Positions 1-7,071 of a stretch of DNA of 8,680 nucleotides are shown piece after piece. Source of the DNA: Bacteroidota bacterium (GTDB lineage Bacteria; Bacteroidota; Bacteroidia; Chitinophagales; Chitinophagaceae); NCBI GenBank assembly GCA_023440945.1, contig JAEZRL010000194.1:1-8680 (forward strand), in the 5' to 3' direction. Made by a program: the position numbers and the translations under genes. The notes below the pieces were generated by a model. The model was not told where the DNA came from. It ran no database searches and worked only from the letters and a program-made list of their open reading frames with translations. Every line of letters begins with the position of its first letter. The stretch's first letter is position 1.

Positions 1-1614
1 ATATAAATAAGTCTGCATAATATCTTTATAAAGCTCAACTGCTTCTTCACCTTTTTGTTCGGTCAGTTTCATTACACGAAGCAAAGCGCTTTCCGCATTG
101 AATGTTTCAATCGCCATATCGGCAATATTCATCAATAATTCCTGTTCTTTATTAAGCTTCATCATCAGTTTTTGAACCGCTGCACCTGCCACCATCAATA
201 TTGCTTTTTTAAAGTTGGCAACATATTTTTTTTCTTTTAAAAATGCAGCTTCATCATCACTGCTAAAATCAGGAATACTCATCAGTTCTTTTGATACAGC
301 CATCGCCGGTCCCATCAGATCGAGTCTTCCTTTCATGGCTCGTTTCAGCATCATATCAACGGTAAGCAAACGGTTTATTTCACTTGTTCCTTCATAAATT
401 CGGTTAATGCGGCTGTCACGATATGTTTTGCTTATTTCATATTCATCACTAAAACCATTTCCTCCATGAATCTGCACACCTTCATCCACTACATAATCCA
501 GTACTTCACTTCCAAAAACTTTAAGCATTGCACATTCAATTGCATATTCTTCGGCAGCGCCAAGTAAAGCCTGTTCAAACGCCATCCCGCTTTCAAGCAA
601 TTCATGTTCTTTATCGTCAATAAATTTTGTAACACGATATAAACTGCTTTCTAAAACCCATGTTCTTATTGCCATTTCTGCAAGCTTGTGTTTGATGGCG
701 CCAAAGTTTGCAATAGCGGTATTAAATTGCGTTCTGGCAATCGCATACTGAACAGATTGTGTTGTTATTCTTTTTGAACCATCCAATGTTGCGGCTGCCA
801 ATTTTAAGCGACCGATATTTAAAATATTGAAAGCGATAATATGCCCTCTTCCAATTTCACCTAAAACATTTTCAACAGGTACTTTACAATCCTGGAAATA
901 CAATTGAACTGTAGAAGAACCCTTGATACCCATTTTATGTTCTTCCGGTCCTTGTGTAAAACCTTCAAATCCGCGTTCTACAATAAATGCTGTGAATTTA
1001 TCTCCATCCACTTTTGCAAAAACAGTGTAAACATCTGCAAAACCACCATTTGTTATCCAGCATTTTTGACCATTCAATAAATAATATTTTCCATCCTCAC
1101 TCAGCTTGGCTGTTGTTTTTGCACCCAATGCATCACTTCCGCTTCCTGGTTCTGTTAATCCATACGCACCTTTCCATTCACCCGTTGCCAGTTTAGGAAT
1201 ATATTTTTGTTTTTGTTGTTCTGTGCCAAAGTATAAAATAGGTAAAGTTCCAATACCGGTATGCGCAGCAAGTGCCACAGAAAAGGAATGTCCTCCACCC
1301 AAACCAACGCCAACAATCATTGATGTAATAAAATCTTTTCCAAGTCCACCGTATTGCTCAGGAATAGATGTGCCAAGCAAGCCGAGTTCACCTGCTTTTT
1401 CCAACAGTTTTGGCATTAGTCCTGGTTCCATGCTTTCAATTCTGTCCAGAATAGGTGCAATTTCTGTATCTAAAAATTGAGTACACATTTCGCTTATCAT
1501 TGCCTGTTCTTCATTGAAGTCTTCAGGCCCGAAAGTGTCGAAAGGATTTCCTTCTTTAATTAACCATTCACCGCCTTTTGTTATGGCAGTGGCTGTATGT
1601 TGAAGCGTTTCCAT
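1..1614 (-). CDS. Acyl-CoA dehydrogenase, long (VLCAD-like) form, C-terminus cut by window edge
   Basis: This is an FAD-dependent acyl-CoA dehydrogenase. It would catalyse the first step of fatty-acid beta-oxidation (acyl-CoA to trans-2-enoyl-CoA) in the cytoplasm, passing electrons to an electron-transfer flavoprotein. Reading the minus strand from ATG at 1614 gives 538 open codons up to the window edge, with no stop. The N-terminal helical domain covers about residues 30-150. The middle beta domain carries the family signature YGLTEPGSGSD at 151-161. The C-terminal helical domain carries QIHGGNGF at 381-388 and YEGTSEINR at 407-415; by alignment with MCAD, Glu408 is the catalytic base. About 120 residues continue past that motif, which marks the long subfamily (roughly 600 residues in Bacteroidota), so perhaps 60 residues are missing. 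An in-frame stop lies five codons upstream of the ATG. A GTG directly before it is a less likely start, and there is no Shine-Dalgarno. The gene diverges from the GH15 gene. Chain-length specificity cannot be read from sequence. Confidence 0.95.
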   Translation of the reverse strand, partial: METLQHTATAITKGGEWLIKEGNPFDTFGPEDFNEEQAMISEMCTQFLDTEIAPILDRIESMEPGLMPKLLEKAGELGLLGTSIPEQYGGLGKDFITSMIVGVGLGGGHSFSVALAAHTGIGTLPILYFGTEQQKQKYIPKLATGEWKGAYGLTEPGSGSDALGAKTTAKLSEDGKYYLLNGQKCWITNGGFADVYTVFAKVDGDKFTAFIVERGFEGFTQGPEEHKMGIKGSSTVQLYFQDCKVPVENVLGEIGRGHIIAFNILNIGRLKLAAATLDGSKRITTQSVQYAIARTQFNTAIANFGAIKHKLAEMAIRTWVLESSLYRVTKFIDDKEHELLESGMAFEQALLGAAEEYAIECAMLKVFGSEVLDYVVDEGVQIHGGNGFSDEYEISKTYRDSRINRIYEGTSEINRLLTVDMMLKRAMKGRLDLMGPAMAVSKELMSIPDFSSDDEAAFLKEKKYVANFKKAILMVAGAAVQKLMMKLNKEQELLMNIADMAIETFNAESALLRVMKLTEQKGEEAVELYKDIMQTYLY

Positions 1615-1746
1615 CACAATAAATATTTAAAAAGTTTATCAAGATTTTTTGGGAACCAACTAATCCATCTTTGTTCAGCTTTCGTTGTGTCACTCACTTG
1701 TACGTTCTTAACTTTATTCAGCAAAACCGAAATTCGAAATTGGTTT

Positions 1747-1789
1747 ACTAACTATTTGGCTGTAATAGCTTTTCCAAAAAATAGTTAGT
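1747..1789. repeat. 11-bp perfect inverted repeat, possible operator or hairpin
   Basis: The left arm ACTAACTATTT (1747-1757) is the exact reverse complement of the right arm AAATAGTTAGT (1779-1789), with 21 nt between them. Inside, a GG/CC pair could extend the stem past a small A bulge, and GCT...AGC could form an inner hairpin. No T-tract follows on either strand, so a terminator is unlikely. Its place in a divergent promoter region suggests a binding site for a dimeric regulator, but that is inference. Confidence 0.5.
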
Positions 1790-1794
1790 TATGC

Positions 1795-1802
1795 AACTAT
1801 TT
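1795..1802 (+). repeat. Third copy of the AACTATTT core
   Basis: AACTATTT occurs here in the same orientation as inside the left arm of the inverted repeat (1750-1757). The two copies start 45 bp apart. This copy directly abuts the minus-strand -7-like element at 1803-1810. Three occurrences of one 8-mer, counting the inverted one, within 53 bp could mark a multi-site operator. In such AT-rich DNA, chance cannot be excluded. Confidence 0.35.
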
Positions 1803-1810
1803 CAAATTTA
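1803..1810 (-). promoter_or_regulatory. Candidate Bacteroidota -7 element for the acyl-CoA dehydrogenase gene
   Basis: Read on the minus strand this is TAAATTTG, a full match to the Bacteroidota housekeeping -7 consensus TAnnTTTG. I see no good TTTG -33 element at the usual spacing of about 19 nt. The start codon would lie about 190 nt downstream, a long leader that contains all three AACTATTT copies. It is the only full match I found on that strand in this intergenic region. Confidence 0.3.
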
Positions 1811-1965
1811 TCTCTTTTATTAAAACTTCCACCTTTTAGTAAATTAATTTTTCTATAATAAAAACGACGAAAATAAACAACATAACGTTTTTCTATCCAT
1901 CACTCTATAATCACTCTTTTTTAATTGGAATAGCAATTGTATAAAAGATTACAAAACGTTGTTAC

Positions 1966-3807
1966 ATGAGTTATCAACCGATAGAAAACTATGGAATTAT
2001 AGGCGATCTTAATACCATTGCGTTAGTGGGATTGAACGGTTCTATTGATTTTATGTGTTTCCCCAACTTCGATTCACCGAGTGTTTTTGCAGCTTTGCTT
2101 GATGATAAAAAAGGTGGCTTTTTTAAGATAACACCTCACTTCACAGAAATGAAAACAAAACAATTGTATCTGCCTGATACAAATGTTTTACTAACCCGAT
2201 TTTTGGCCAAAGAAGGCGTTGGTGAAATAACCGATTTCATGCCGGTGGAAGAGTTATATGCAGGAAAAGAAATTATCCGTCGTGTTACAACCGTTAGAGG
2301 CGAAGTAACATATAAAATGCAATGCTGTCCACGATTCAATTATGGAAGAAGCAAACACAAAACAGAACAGCGAAGCGAGAACGAAATAATTTTTACTGGT
2401 CAGGGTAAAGAAGGAATGGTGCTGCGTTTGATTAGCAACGTGCCTTTAAAGTTAGATGATAATGGTGATGCCTATGCTGAGTTTACAGTGTGTGCGGGTA
2501 ACAATGTTGATTTTCTATTAGAGAATATTGATATTGGTTATAAAGACGAAAGAAATTTTAAAGACTTTGTTACAAAAAGCCTCACCGATACTATCAATTA
2601 CTGGAAAATATGGGTTGGTCAATCTACTTACAGTGGCAGATGGCTGGATATGGTGAATCGTTCAGCGCTGGTACTTAAATTGCTCACTTCTTATAAATAT
2701 GGTTCTATCATTGCGGCGCCAACTTTTTCTTTGCCTGAAGCAATTGGTGCAAAAAGAAACTGGGATTATCGTTATACCTGGATACGCGATGCGTCTTTCA
2801 GTGTCTATTCCTTAACAAGATTGGGTTATACAAAAGAGGCAGGTGCTTTTATGAATTGGGTTGAGAAACTCTGCCAGGATATTAAAGGACAAAGCAGGCT
2901 AGGCATTATGTATTCTATTGATGGTAGTAGGCAATTGGAAGAACATATTCTTAAAGATTTTGAAGGATATAAATGTTCATCACCTGTACGGATTGGTAAC
3001 AACGCATACGGACAACTACAGTTGGATATTTATGGTGAGCTGATGGACTCGGTTTATTTATACAATAAATATGGTCAACCCATTTCTTATGATTTCTGGA
3101 AAGATCTTGAAAAACAAATCAACTGGCTTTGTGAAAACTGGGATCAACCGGATGAAGGCATTTGGGAAGTAAGAGGTGGTAAGAAAAAATTTCTTTATTC
3201 AAGGTTATTGTGTTGGGTAGCGTTAGACAGATCAATCAAAATTGCAGAGCATCGTTCTTTCCCATTAAATCATAAATGGAGAGAACAACGTGATATTATT
3301 TTTGATAGCATATTCAAGGAATTTTGGGATGATGATAAAAAGGCATTCATGCAATATTCCGGTGCTCAAACAGTTGACGCTTCTACTTTATTAATGCCTT
3401 TACTCAGATTCATTAGCCCTACTGATCCAAGATGGTTGTCTACTTTGAACAGAATTGAAGAAGAACTTGTTTCTGATTCGCTTGTTTATCGTTATAAACC
3501 TGATGTAGCGGCGCCAGATGGTTTTGTTAGTCATGAAGGAACGTTTTCAATGTGCAGTTTCTGGTATGTGGAATGTTTATCAAGAGCAGGGCATTTGGAG
3601 AAGGCAAGATTTTATTTTGAAAAAATGCTTGGTTATGCCAACCATGTAGGATTATATTCCGAGCAACTAGGCTTTGAAGGCGAGCATCTGGGTAATTTTC
3701 CTCAAGCTTTTACACATTTAGGTTTGATAAGCGCTGCGTTTAATCTTAACCATCAACTTAATGACAGCCGGAATAAAAATGTAACGGGAGATATTTCGCA
3801 AACATAA
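1966..3807 (+). CDS. Glycoside hydrolase family 15 protein (glucoamylase/trehalase type)
   Basis: This 613-residue protein has the usual length and two-part build of bacterial GH15 enzymes. An N-terminal beta-sandwich (trehalase-like N domain) covers about residues 1-220 and opens with the family's YQPIENYGIIGDL and GSIDFMCFPNFDSPS segments. An (alpha/alpha)6 barrel follows, from about 225 to 595. Substrate-pocket motifs are RNWDYRYTWIRD (264-275) and GNFPQAFTHLGLI (576-588). From family knowledge, Glu401 in GIWEVRGG is the probable general acid and Glu566 in YSEQ the general base; both are present, so it is probably active. The family inverts the anomeric centre and releases beta-glucose from alpha-glucans, maltooligosaccharides or trehalose. 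Which substrate applies here cannot be decided from sequence. There is no signal peptide, so it should be cytoplasmic. The ATG start fits the family N-terminus but lacks a Shine-Dalgarno. It reads in the same direction as susC, 181 bp upstream of it, so co-regulation is possible but unproven. Confidence 0.95.
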   Translation: MSYQPIENYGIIGDLNTIALVGLNGSIDFMCFPNFDSPSVFAALLDDKKGGFFKITPHFTEMKTKQLYLPDTNVLLTRFLAKEGVGEITDFMPVEELYAGKEIIRRVTTVRGEVTYKMQCCPRFNYGRSKHKTEQRSENEIIFTGQGKEGMVLRLISNVPLKLDDNGDAYAEFTVCAGNNVDFLLENIDIGYKDERNFKDFVTKSLTDTINYWKIWVGQSTYSGRWLDMVNRSALVLKLLTSYKYGSIIAAPTFSLPEAIGAKRNWDYRYTWIRDASFSVYSLTRLGYTKEAGAFMNWVEKLCQDIKGQSRLGIMYSIDGSRQLEEHILKDFEGYKCSSPVRIGNNAYGQLQLDIYGELMDSVYLYNKYGQPISYDFWKDLEKQINWLCENWDQPDEGIWEVRGGKKKFLYSRLLCWVALDRSIKIAEHRSFPLNHKWREQRDIIFDSIFKEFWDDDKKAFMQYSGAQTVDASTLLMPLLRFISPTDPRWLSTLNRIEEELVSDSLVYRYKPDVAAPDGFVSHEGTFSMCSFWYVECLSRAGHLEKARFYFEKMLGYANHVGLYSEQLGFEGEHLGNFPQAFTHLGLISAAFNLNHQLNDSRNKNVTGDISQT

Positions 3808-3824
3808 ATCACCTTTTGCTGTCC

Positions 3825-3846
3825 AAAAAGATCAAACTTCTTTTTT
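3825..3846 (+). terminator. Weak terminator-like hairpin after the GH15 gene
   Basis: AAAAAG (3825-3830) can pair with CTTTTT (3840-3845) across a 9-nt loop, and the right arm ends in a run of six T. The stem is short and almost free of G-C pairs, so termination would be weak. It lies 18 nt past the GH15 stop codon, which is the right place. Some read-through into susC is plausible. Confidence 0.25.
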
Positions 3847-3861
3847 CCTGTTTCCTCCATC

Positions 3862-3892
3862 CTTGAAAAAATTTCGGTAGAATATTTTCAAG
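3862..3892 (+). promoter_or_regulatory. Candidate susC promoter coinciding with an 8-bp inverted repeat
   Basis: TTG (3863-3865) and TATTTTCA (3883-3890) are 17 nt apart and partly match the Bacteroidota -33 (TTTG) and -7 (TAnnTTTG) elements. The -7 match lacks the last two consensus bases. The same bases form a perfect inverted repeat: CTTGAAAA (3862-3869) and TTTTCAAG (3885-3892), separated by 15 nt. A regulator bound to both arms would cover the promoter. Transcription would start near 3897, giving a leader of roughly 90 nt before the ATG at 3989. Confidence 0.3.
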
Positions 3893-3988
3893 CCTCAGAG
3901 TTCAATTTTATCATTTCGGTTAAAAACAAGAACTGAAGCAGAAGCGATTTGTTAGCTCTGCGTGTCAATATTGTTAATACCGTTAAAC

Positions 3989-6900
3989 ATGAGAATAAAT
4001 CTTTTACTTCTGCTGATTTTTATTTCTACAGCGGCAGTTTCCCAAACAACTATCACCGGTAAAGTTCTTGACGCAAGAGACTCAACTGCTTTAATTGGTG
4101 TTAGTGTTTCCGTAAAGAATAACCGCACAGCAGTTCAAACAGATCAATCAGGAAATTTTACCATTAAAGCCGAACCTGGTAATGAACTGGTGTTCTCCCA
4201 TGTTGGATATGCACAGGTTGAATTACCGGCTTCGCAAAACATGGCGGTTTATTTAAGTTCAGCCGAGAAAAACTTAAGTGAGGTGGTTGTTGTTGGTTAT
4301 GGAACCCGTGTAAGAAAAGATGTTACAGGATCTATTAGTAAAATAACTTCAAAAGATGTTGAAAACCTTCCGTTGCCAAGTTTTGAAGAAGCACTTCAAG
4401 GGAAAGCTGCAGGTGTGGTAATACAATCCGGAAGTGGTAGGGTAGGGCAAGGTATCAACATAAAAATCCGCGGCACATCCTCTATTACTGCGAATAGTCA
4501 GCCACTTTATGTTGTAGATGGACTTCCGGTAATTTCAAACAGCTTGTCTGATGCAACCAACGACCCAACTAATCCTTTGATTGATATCAATCCAAATGAT
4601 ATTGAATCAATAGAAATTTTAAAAGATGCTTCCGCCGCTGCAATTTATGGTGCAAGGGCTGCAAATGGTGTGGTGCTTATCACTACAAAAAAAGGAAGAA
4701 ACAATCAGAAAACGACTTTTACACTTAATGTTTCAAGAGGTTATAGTAACCCCGCCAGGAAAAAAACTTTTGCGAATGCAAAGCAATATGTTGACCTGAT
4801 AGAATTGGCTGCAACAAGTGATGGTACTTACGATTTCACAAACGGCATTAATTACTTCCGGGATTACGATAACGTTGATACTGCTATTGCGGATTACAGG
4901 GACTGGTACGAAACAAACGTGCTCGATTATCTTTCATTAGGAACTGATTGGCGCAACAACGCTGTAAATACTGACTGGCAGAATCTTCTTTATCATAAAA
5001 ATGCACAAACAAATCAAATTGATCTTTCTGCTTCCGGTGGTGATGCCAAAACAAGATTTTTTGTTTCCGGTTTTTATAACACACAGGACGCAATTGTTAT
5101 CAATAATAAATTTTACCGGTACGGTGGAAGAATGAATCTTGAACACAAAGCAACAGACCGTTTAACACTGGGAATAAATGTGGCAGTTGACAGATCGCAG
5201 TTAAATAAAGTTGCAAACGACAATGCGTTTTCTACGCCGGGGCAGATGGTGGCACAGGTTCCTATATCGCCTTTGATAGATCCTGCTACGGGTCAACTCA
5301 ACAAGAACACCTTATATCCCAACAGTCTTTTTGATGCGCAATACAGTTTCGATAAACAGGTAACGGTAAGAACTATTGGTAATGGATTTTTAAATTACGC
5401 CTTTACGAACTGGCTTTCATTTCGTTCAGAATTTGGTGCTGATCTTTTCAACCTGACTGAAGAAGAATTTTTAGGCAAAGAAACGATTGATGGTTCTTCA
5501 GTGGGCGGACAGGGAAGCTTTATCACTTCTCAAAGCACCTCTTTCAATACCAATAACTATTTTACTTTTTCACCCCGTTTGAATGACAACAGCAAACTGG
5601 ATGCAGTGCTTGGTATGAGTTATTTGCAAAACGATACCAAAGGTGCGGTGGCTAATGGAGAAGCTTTTCCTTCAGATGCGATAAAAAATCTCAGTGGCGC
5701 CACAAATATTACAAGTGCAACTTCTACAAACGACAGGTATAATTTTCTTTCTTATTTCTTAAGAGGTAATTATGCTTTTAAAGACAGGTATTTGATTTCT
5801 GCAAGTATAAGAACAGACGCATCTTCACGATTTGGCACAAATAATCGTTATGGATGGTTTCCTGCAGGTTCTGTTGGCTGGGTGATTTCTGATGAAAAAT
5901 TCATGCGTGATATTTCTGCCATTTCTTTATTTAAAGTGAGAGCAAGTTATGGCTTAACCGGTAATGCGGAAATAGGACAAGGTAATTTTCTTTCTTTATA
6001 TTCAGTAAGCAACTATCCTGAACTACCCGGCTTTATTCCTTCGCAACTTGGTAATAAAGATTTGAAGTGGGAGAAGACCGCGCAAACAGATCTTGGCCTT
6101 GATCTTGGTTTCCTGAACAATCGTATCACTGCCACTTTCGATTGGTATAAAAAACATACAACCGATCTTTTGTTATCTGTTAACATTCCTTCTACAACAG
6201 GTTACACCACTATCCTGAGAAATCTTGGAACAATGAATAACCAGGGTGTTGAGTTAACCATCAACTCAAACAATCTAACCGGTAAATTTAAATGGAATAC
6301 TTCTTTGAATGTAGCGTATAACAAGAACAAGATTATTAACATAAAAGGACAGATCATTAAAGCAGGATTTAGTCTTGAACAACGAGCCATTGAAGGTGAA
6401 CCGATCGGTGTATTTTACGGACAGAAATTTTTAGGTGTTGATCCTGAAACAGGTGATGCGTTATTTCTCGGTGAAGATGGAAAACCAACTGCTGATTTTG
6501 AAAACGCGGCAAGAGTAGTTTTAGGTAAATCAAATCCTGATTGGACAGGCGGTTTTACCAACACTTTTTCTTATGCAGGTTTTGATTTGAATGTATTCTT
6601 TGTTTTTGTAAGTGGCAACAAGGTTAACAATGCAGCAGGCACTTATCAATCTGATGGTTTTTACAATGGTTTCGATAATCAAACAATAGATTTATTAAAT
6701 GCATGGAGAAAACCTGGTGATATAACAAATGTTCCGCGTATTGGTTATTTCTATGGAACCGGTTACCAGGAAACTTCTTCCCGTTGGTTATACGATGGTT
6801 CTTATATCCGTTTGCGCACACTTACCTTAGGTTATACCATTCCTAAATCTGCGCTTCAGCGTTTGGGCATTCAGTCTGCACGTATTTATGCAACCGGTTT

Positions 6901-7039
6901 AAATCTTTGGACAAAAACGAAATATCCCGGCGATCCTGAAGTAAATACTTTAACTGTAACAAATATAACAGGTGGCCAGGATTTCTATACTATTCCACAA
7001 GCAAAAACGATAACCGTTGGTTTAAACATCAATTTTTGA
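3989..7039 (+). CDS. SusC/RagA-family TonB-linked outer-membrane transporter
   Basis: This 1016-residue outer-membrane protein forms the channel of a SusCD importer. It pairs with the SusD lipoprotein encoded next and uses TonB/proton-motive energy to bring large nutrients into the periplasm. In order it shows a signal peptide (residues 1 to about 19, a five-leucine core), a carboxypeptidase-D-regulatory-like domain (about 20-88; ITGKVLDARD, then VGY), the SusC-specific SEVVVVGYGTR segment (97-107), and a plug domain (about 108-237) with KIRGTSS, PLYVVDGLPV and KDASAAAIYGARAANGVV. A 22-strand-type barrel fills the rest and ends in aromatic Phe, as outer-membrane barrels do. There is no extra N-terminal STN signalling domain, so control through a FecR-type anti-sigma factor is unlikely. 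The frame stays open up to a GTG at 3962, but the ATG at 3989 places the signal peptide at the N-terminus and is preferred. No Shine-Dalgarno is visible. The substrate cannot be read from the sequence; a glycan is usual, but peptides are known for some members. Confidence 0.96.
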   Translation: MRINLLLLLIFISTAAVSQTTITGKVLDARDSTALIGVSVSVKNNRTAVQTDQSGNFTIKAEPGNELVFSHVGYAQVELPASQNMAVYLSSAEKNLSEVVVVGYGTRVRKDVTGSISKITSKDVENLPLPSFEEALQGKAAGVVIQSGSGRVGQGINIKIRGTSSITANSQPLYVVDGLPVISNSLSDATNDPTNPLIDINPNDIESIEILKDASAAAIYGARAANGVVLITTKKGRNNQKTTFTLNVSRGYSNPARKKTFANAKQYVDLIELAATSDGTYDFTNGINYFRDYDNVDTAIADYRDWYETNVLDYLSLGTDWRNNAVNTDWQNLLYHKNAQTNQIDLSASGGDAKTRFFVSGFYNTQDAIVINNKFYRYGGRMNLEHKATDRLTLGINVAVDRSQLNKVANDNAFSTPGQMVAQVPISPLIDPATGQLNKNTLYPNSLFDAQYSFDKQVTVRTIGNGFLNYAFTNWLSFRSEFGADLFNLTEEEFLGKETIDGSSVGGQGSFITSQSTSFNTNNYFTFSPRLNDNSKLDAVLGMSYLQNDTKGAVANGEAFPSDAIKNLSGATNITSATSTNDRYNFLSYFLRGNYAFKDRYLISASIRTDASSRFGTNNRYGWFPAGSVGWVISDEKFMRDISAISLFKVRASYGLTGNAEIGQGNFLSLYSVSNYPELPGFIPSQLGNKDLKWEKTAQTDLGLDLGFLNNRITATFDWYKKHTTDLLLSVNIPSTTGYTTILRNLGTMNNQGVELTINSNNLTGKFKWNTSLNVAYNKNKIINIKGQIIKAGFSLEQRAIEGEPIGVFYGQKFLGVDPETGDALFLGEDGKPTADFENAARVVLGKSNPDWTGGFTNTFSYAGFDLNVFFVFVSGNKVNNAAGTYQSDGFYNGFDNQTIDLLNAWRKPGDITNVPRIGYFYGTGYQETSSRWLYDGSYIRLRTLTLGYTIPKSALQRLGIQSARIYATGLNLWTKTKYPGDPEVNTLTVTNITGGQDFYTIPQAKTITVGLNINF

Positions 7040-7071
7040 TCTAATTGAAAGTTCAATTAAAAAATAATAAC

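Larger units (their letters stand above)
1615..1965. other. Divergent intergenic region between acyl-CoA dehydrogenase and GH15 genes
   Basis: This 351-bp AT-rich stretch separates two outward-facing genes, so it should hold both promoters. I see no convincing gene in it. A 63-codon open frame at 1597-1788 overlaps the start of the dehydrogenase gene and resembles no family I know. The visible structure is an inverted repeat at 1747-1789, a third copy of its core at 1795-1802, and a minus-strand -7-like element at 1803-1810. I could not find a complete -33/-7 pair for the GH15 direction. Confidence 0.7.

Noticed and set aside
1106..1480. Plus-strand open frame of 124 codons
   Set aside because: It lies wholly antisense to the acyl-CoA dehydrogenase, whose minus-strand frame carries all family motifs. 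The proline/serine-rich product is a by-product of the other strand's codons.
1597..1788. Open frame of 63 codons on the plus strand in the divergent intergenic region
   Set aside because: It overlaps the start of the dehydrogenase gene, has no ribosome-binding site, matches no family I recognise, and its 3' end runs through the inverted repeat. It reads as chance.
1861..1965. AACGTT-type short palindromes (near 1885 and 1956) upstream of the GH15 gene
   Set aside because: They are 6 bp or less, do not form a matched longer pair, and are expected by chance in AT-rich DNA.
4884..5146. Two overlapping minus-strand open frames within susC
   Set aside because: They overlap each other in different frames and lie antisense to the SusC barrel coding sequence; neither shows a known motif.
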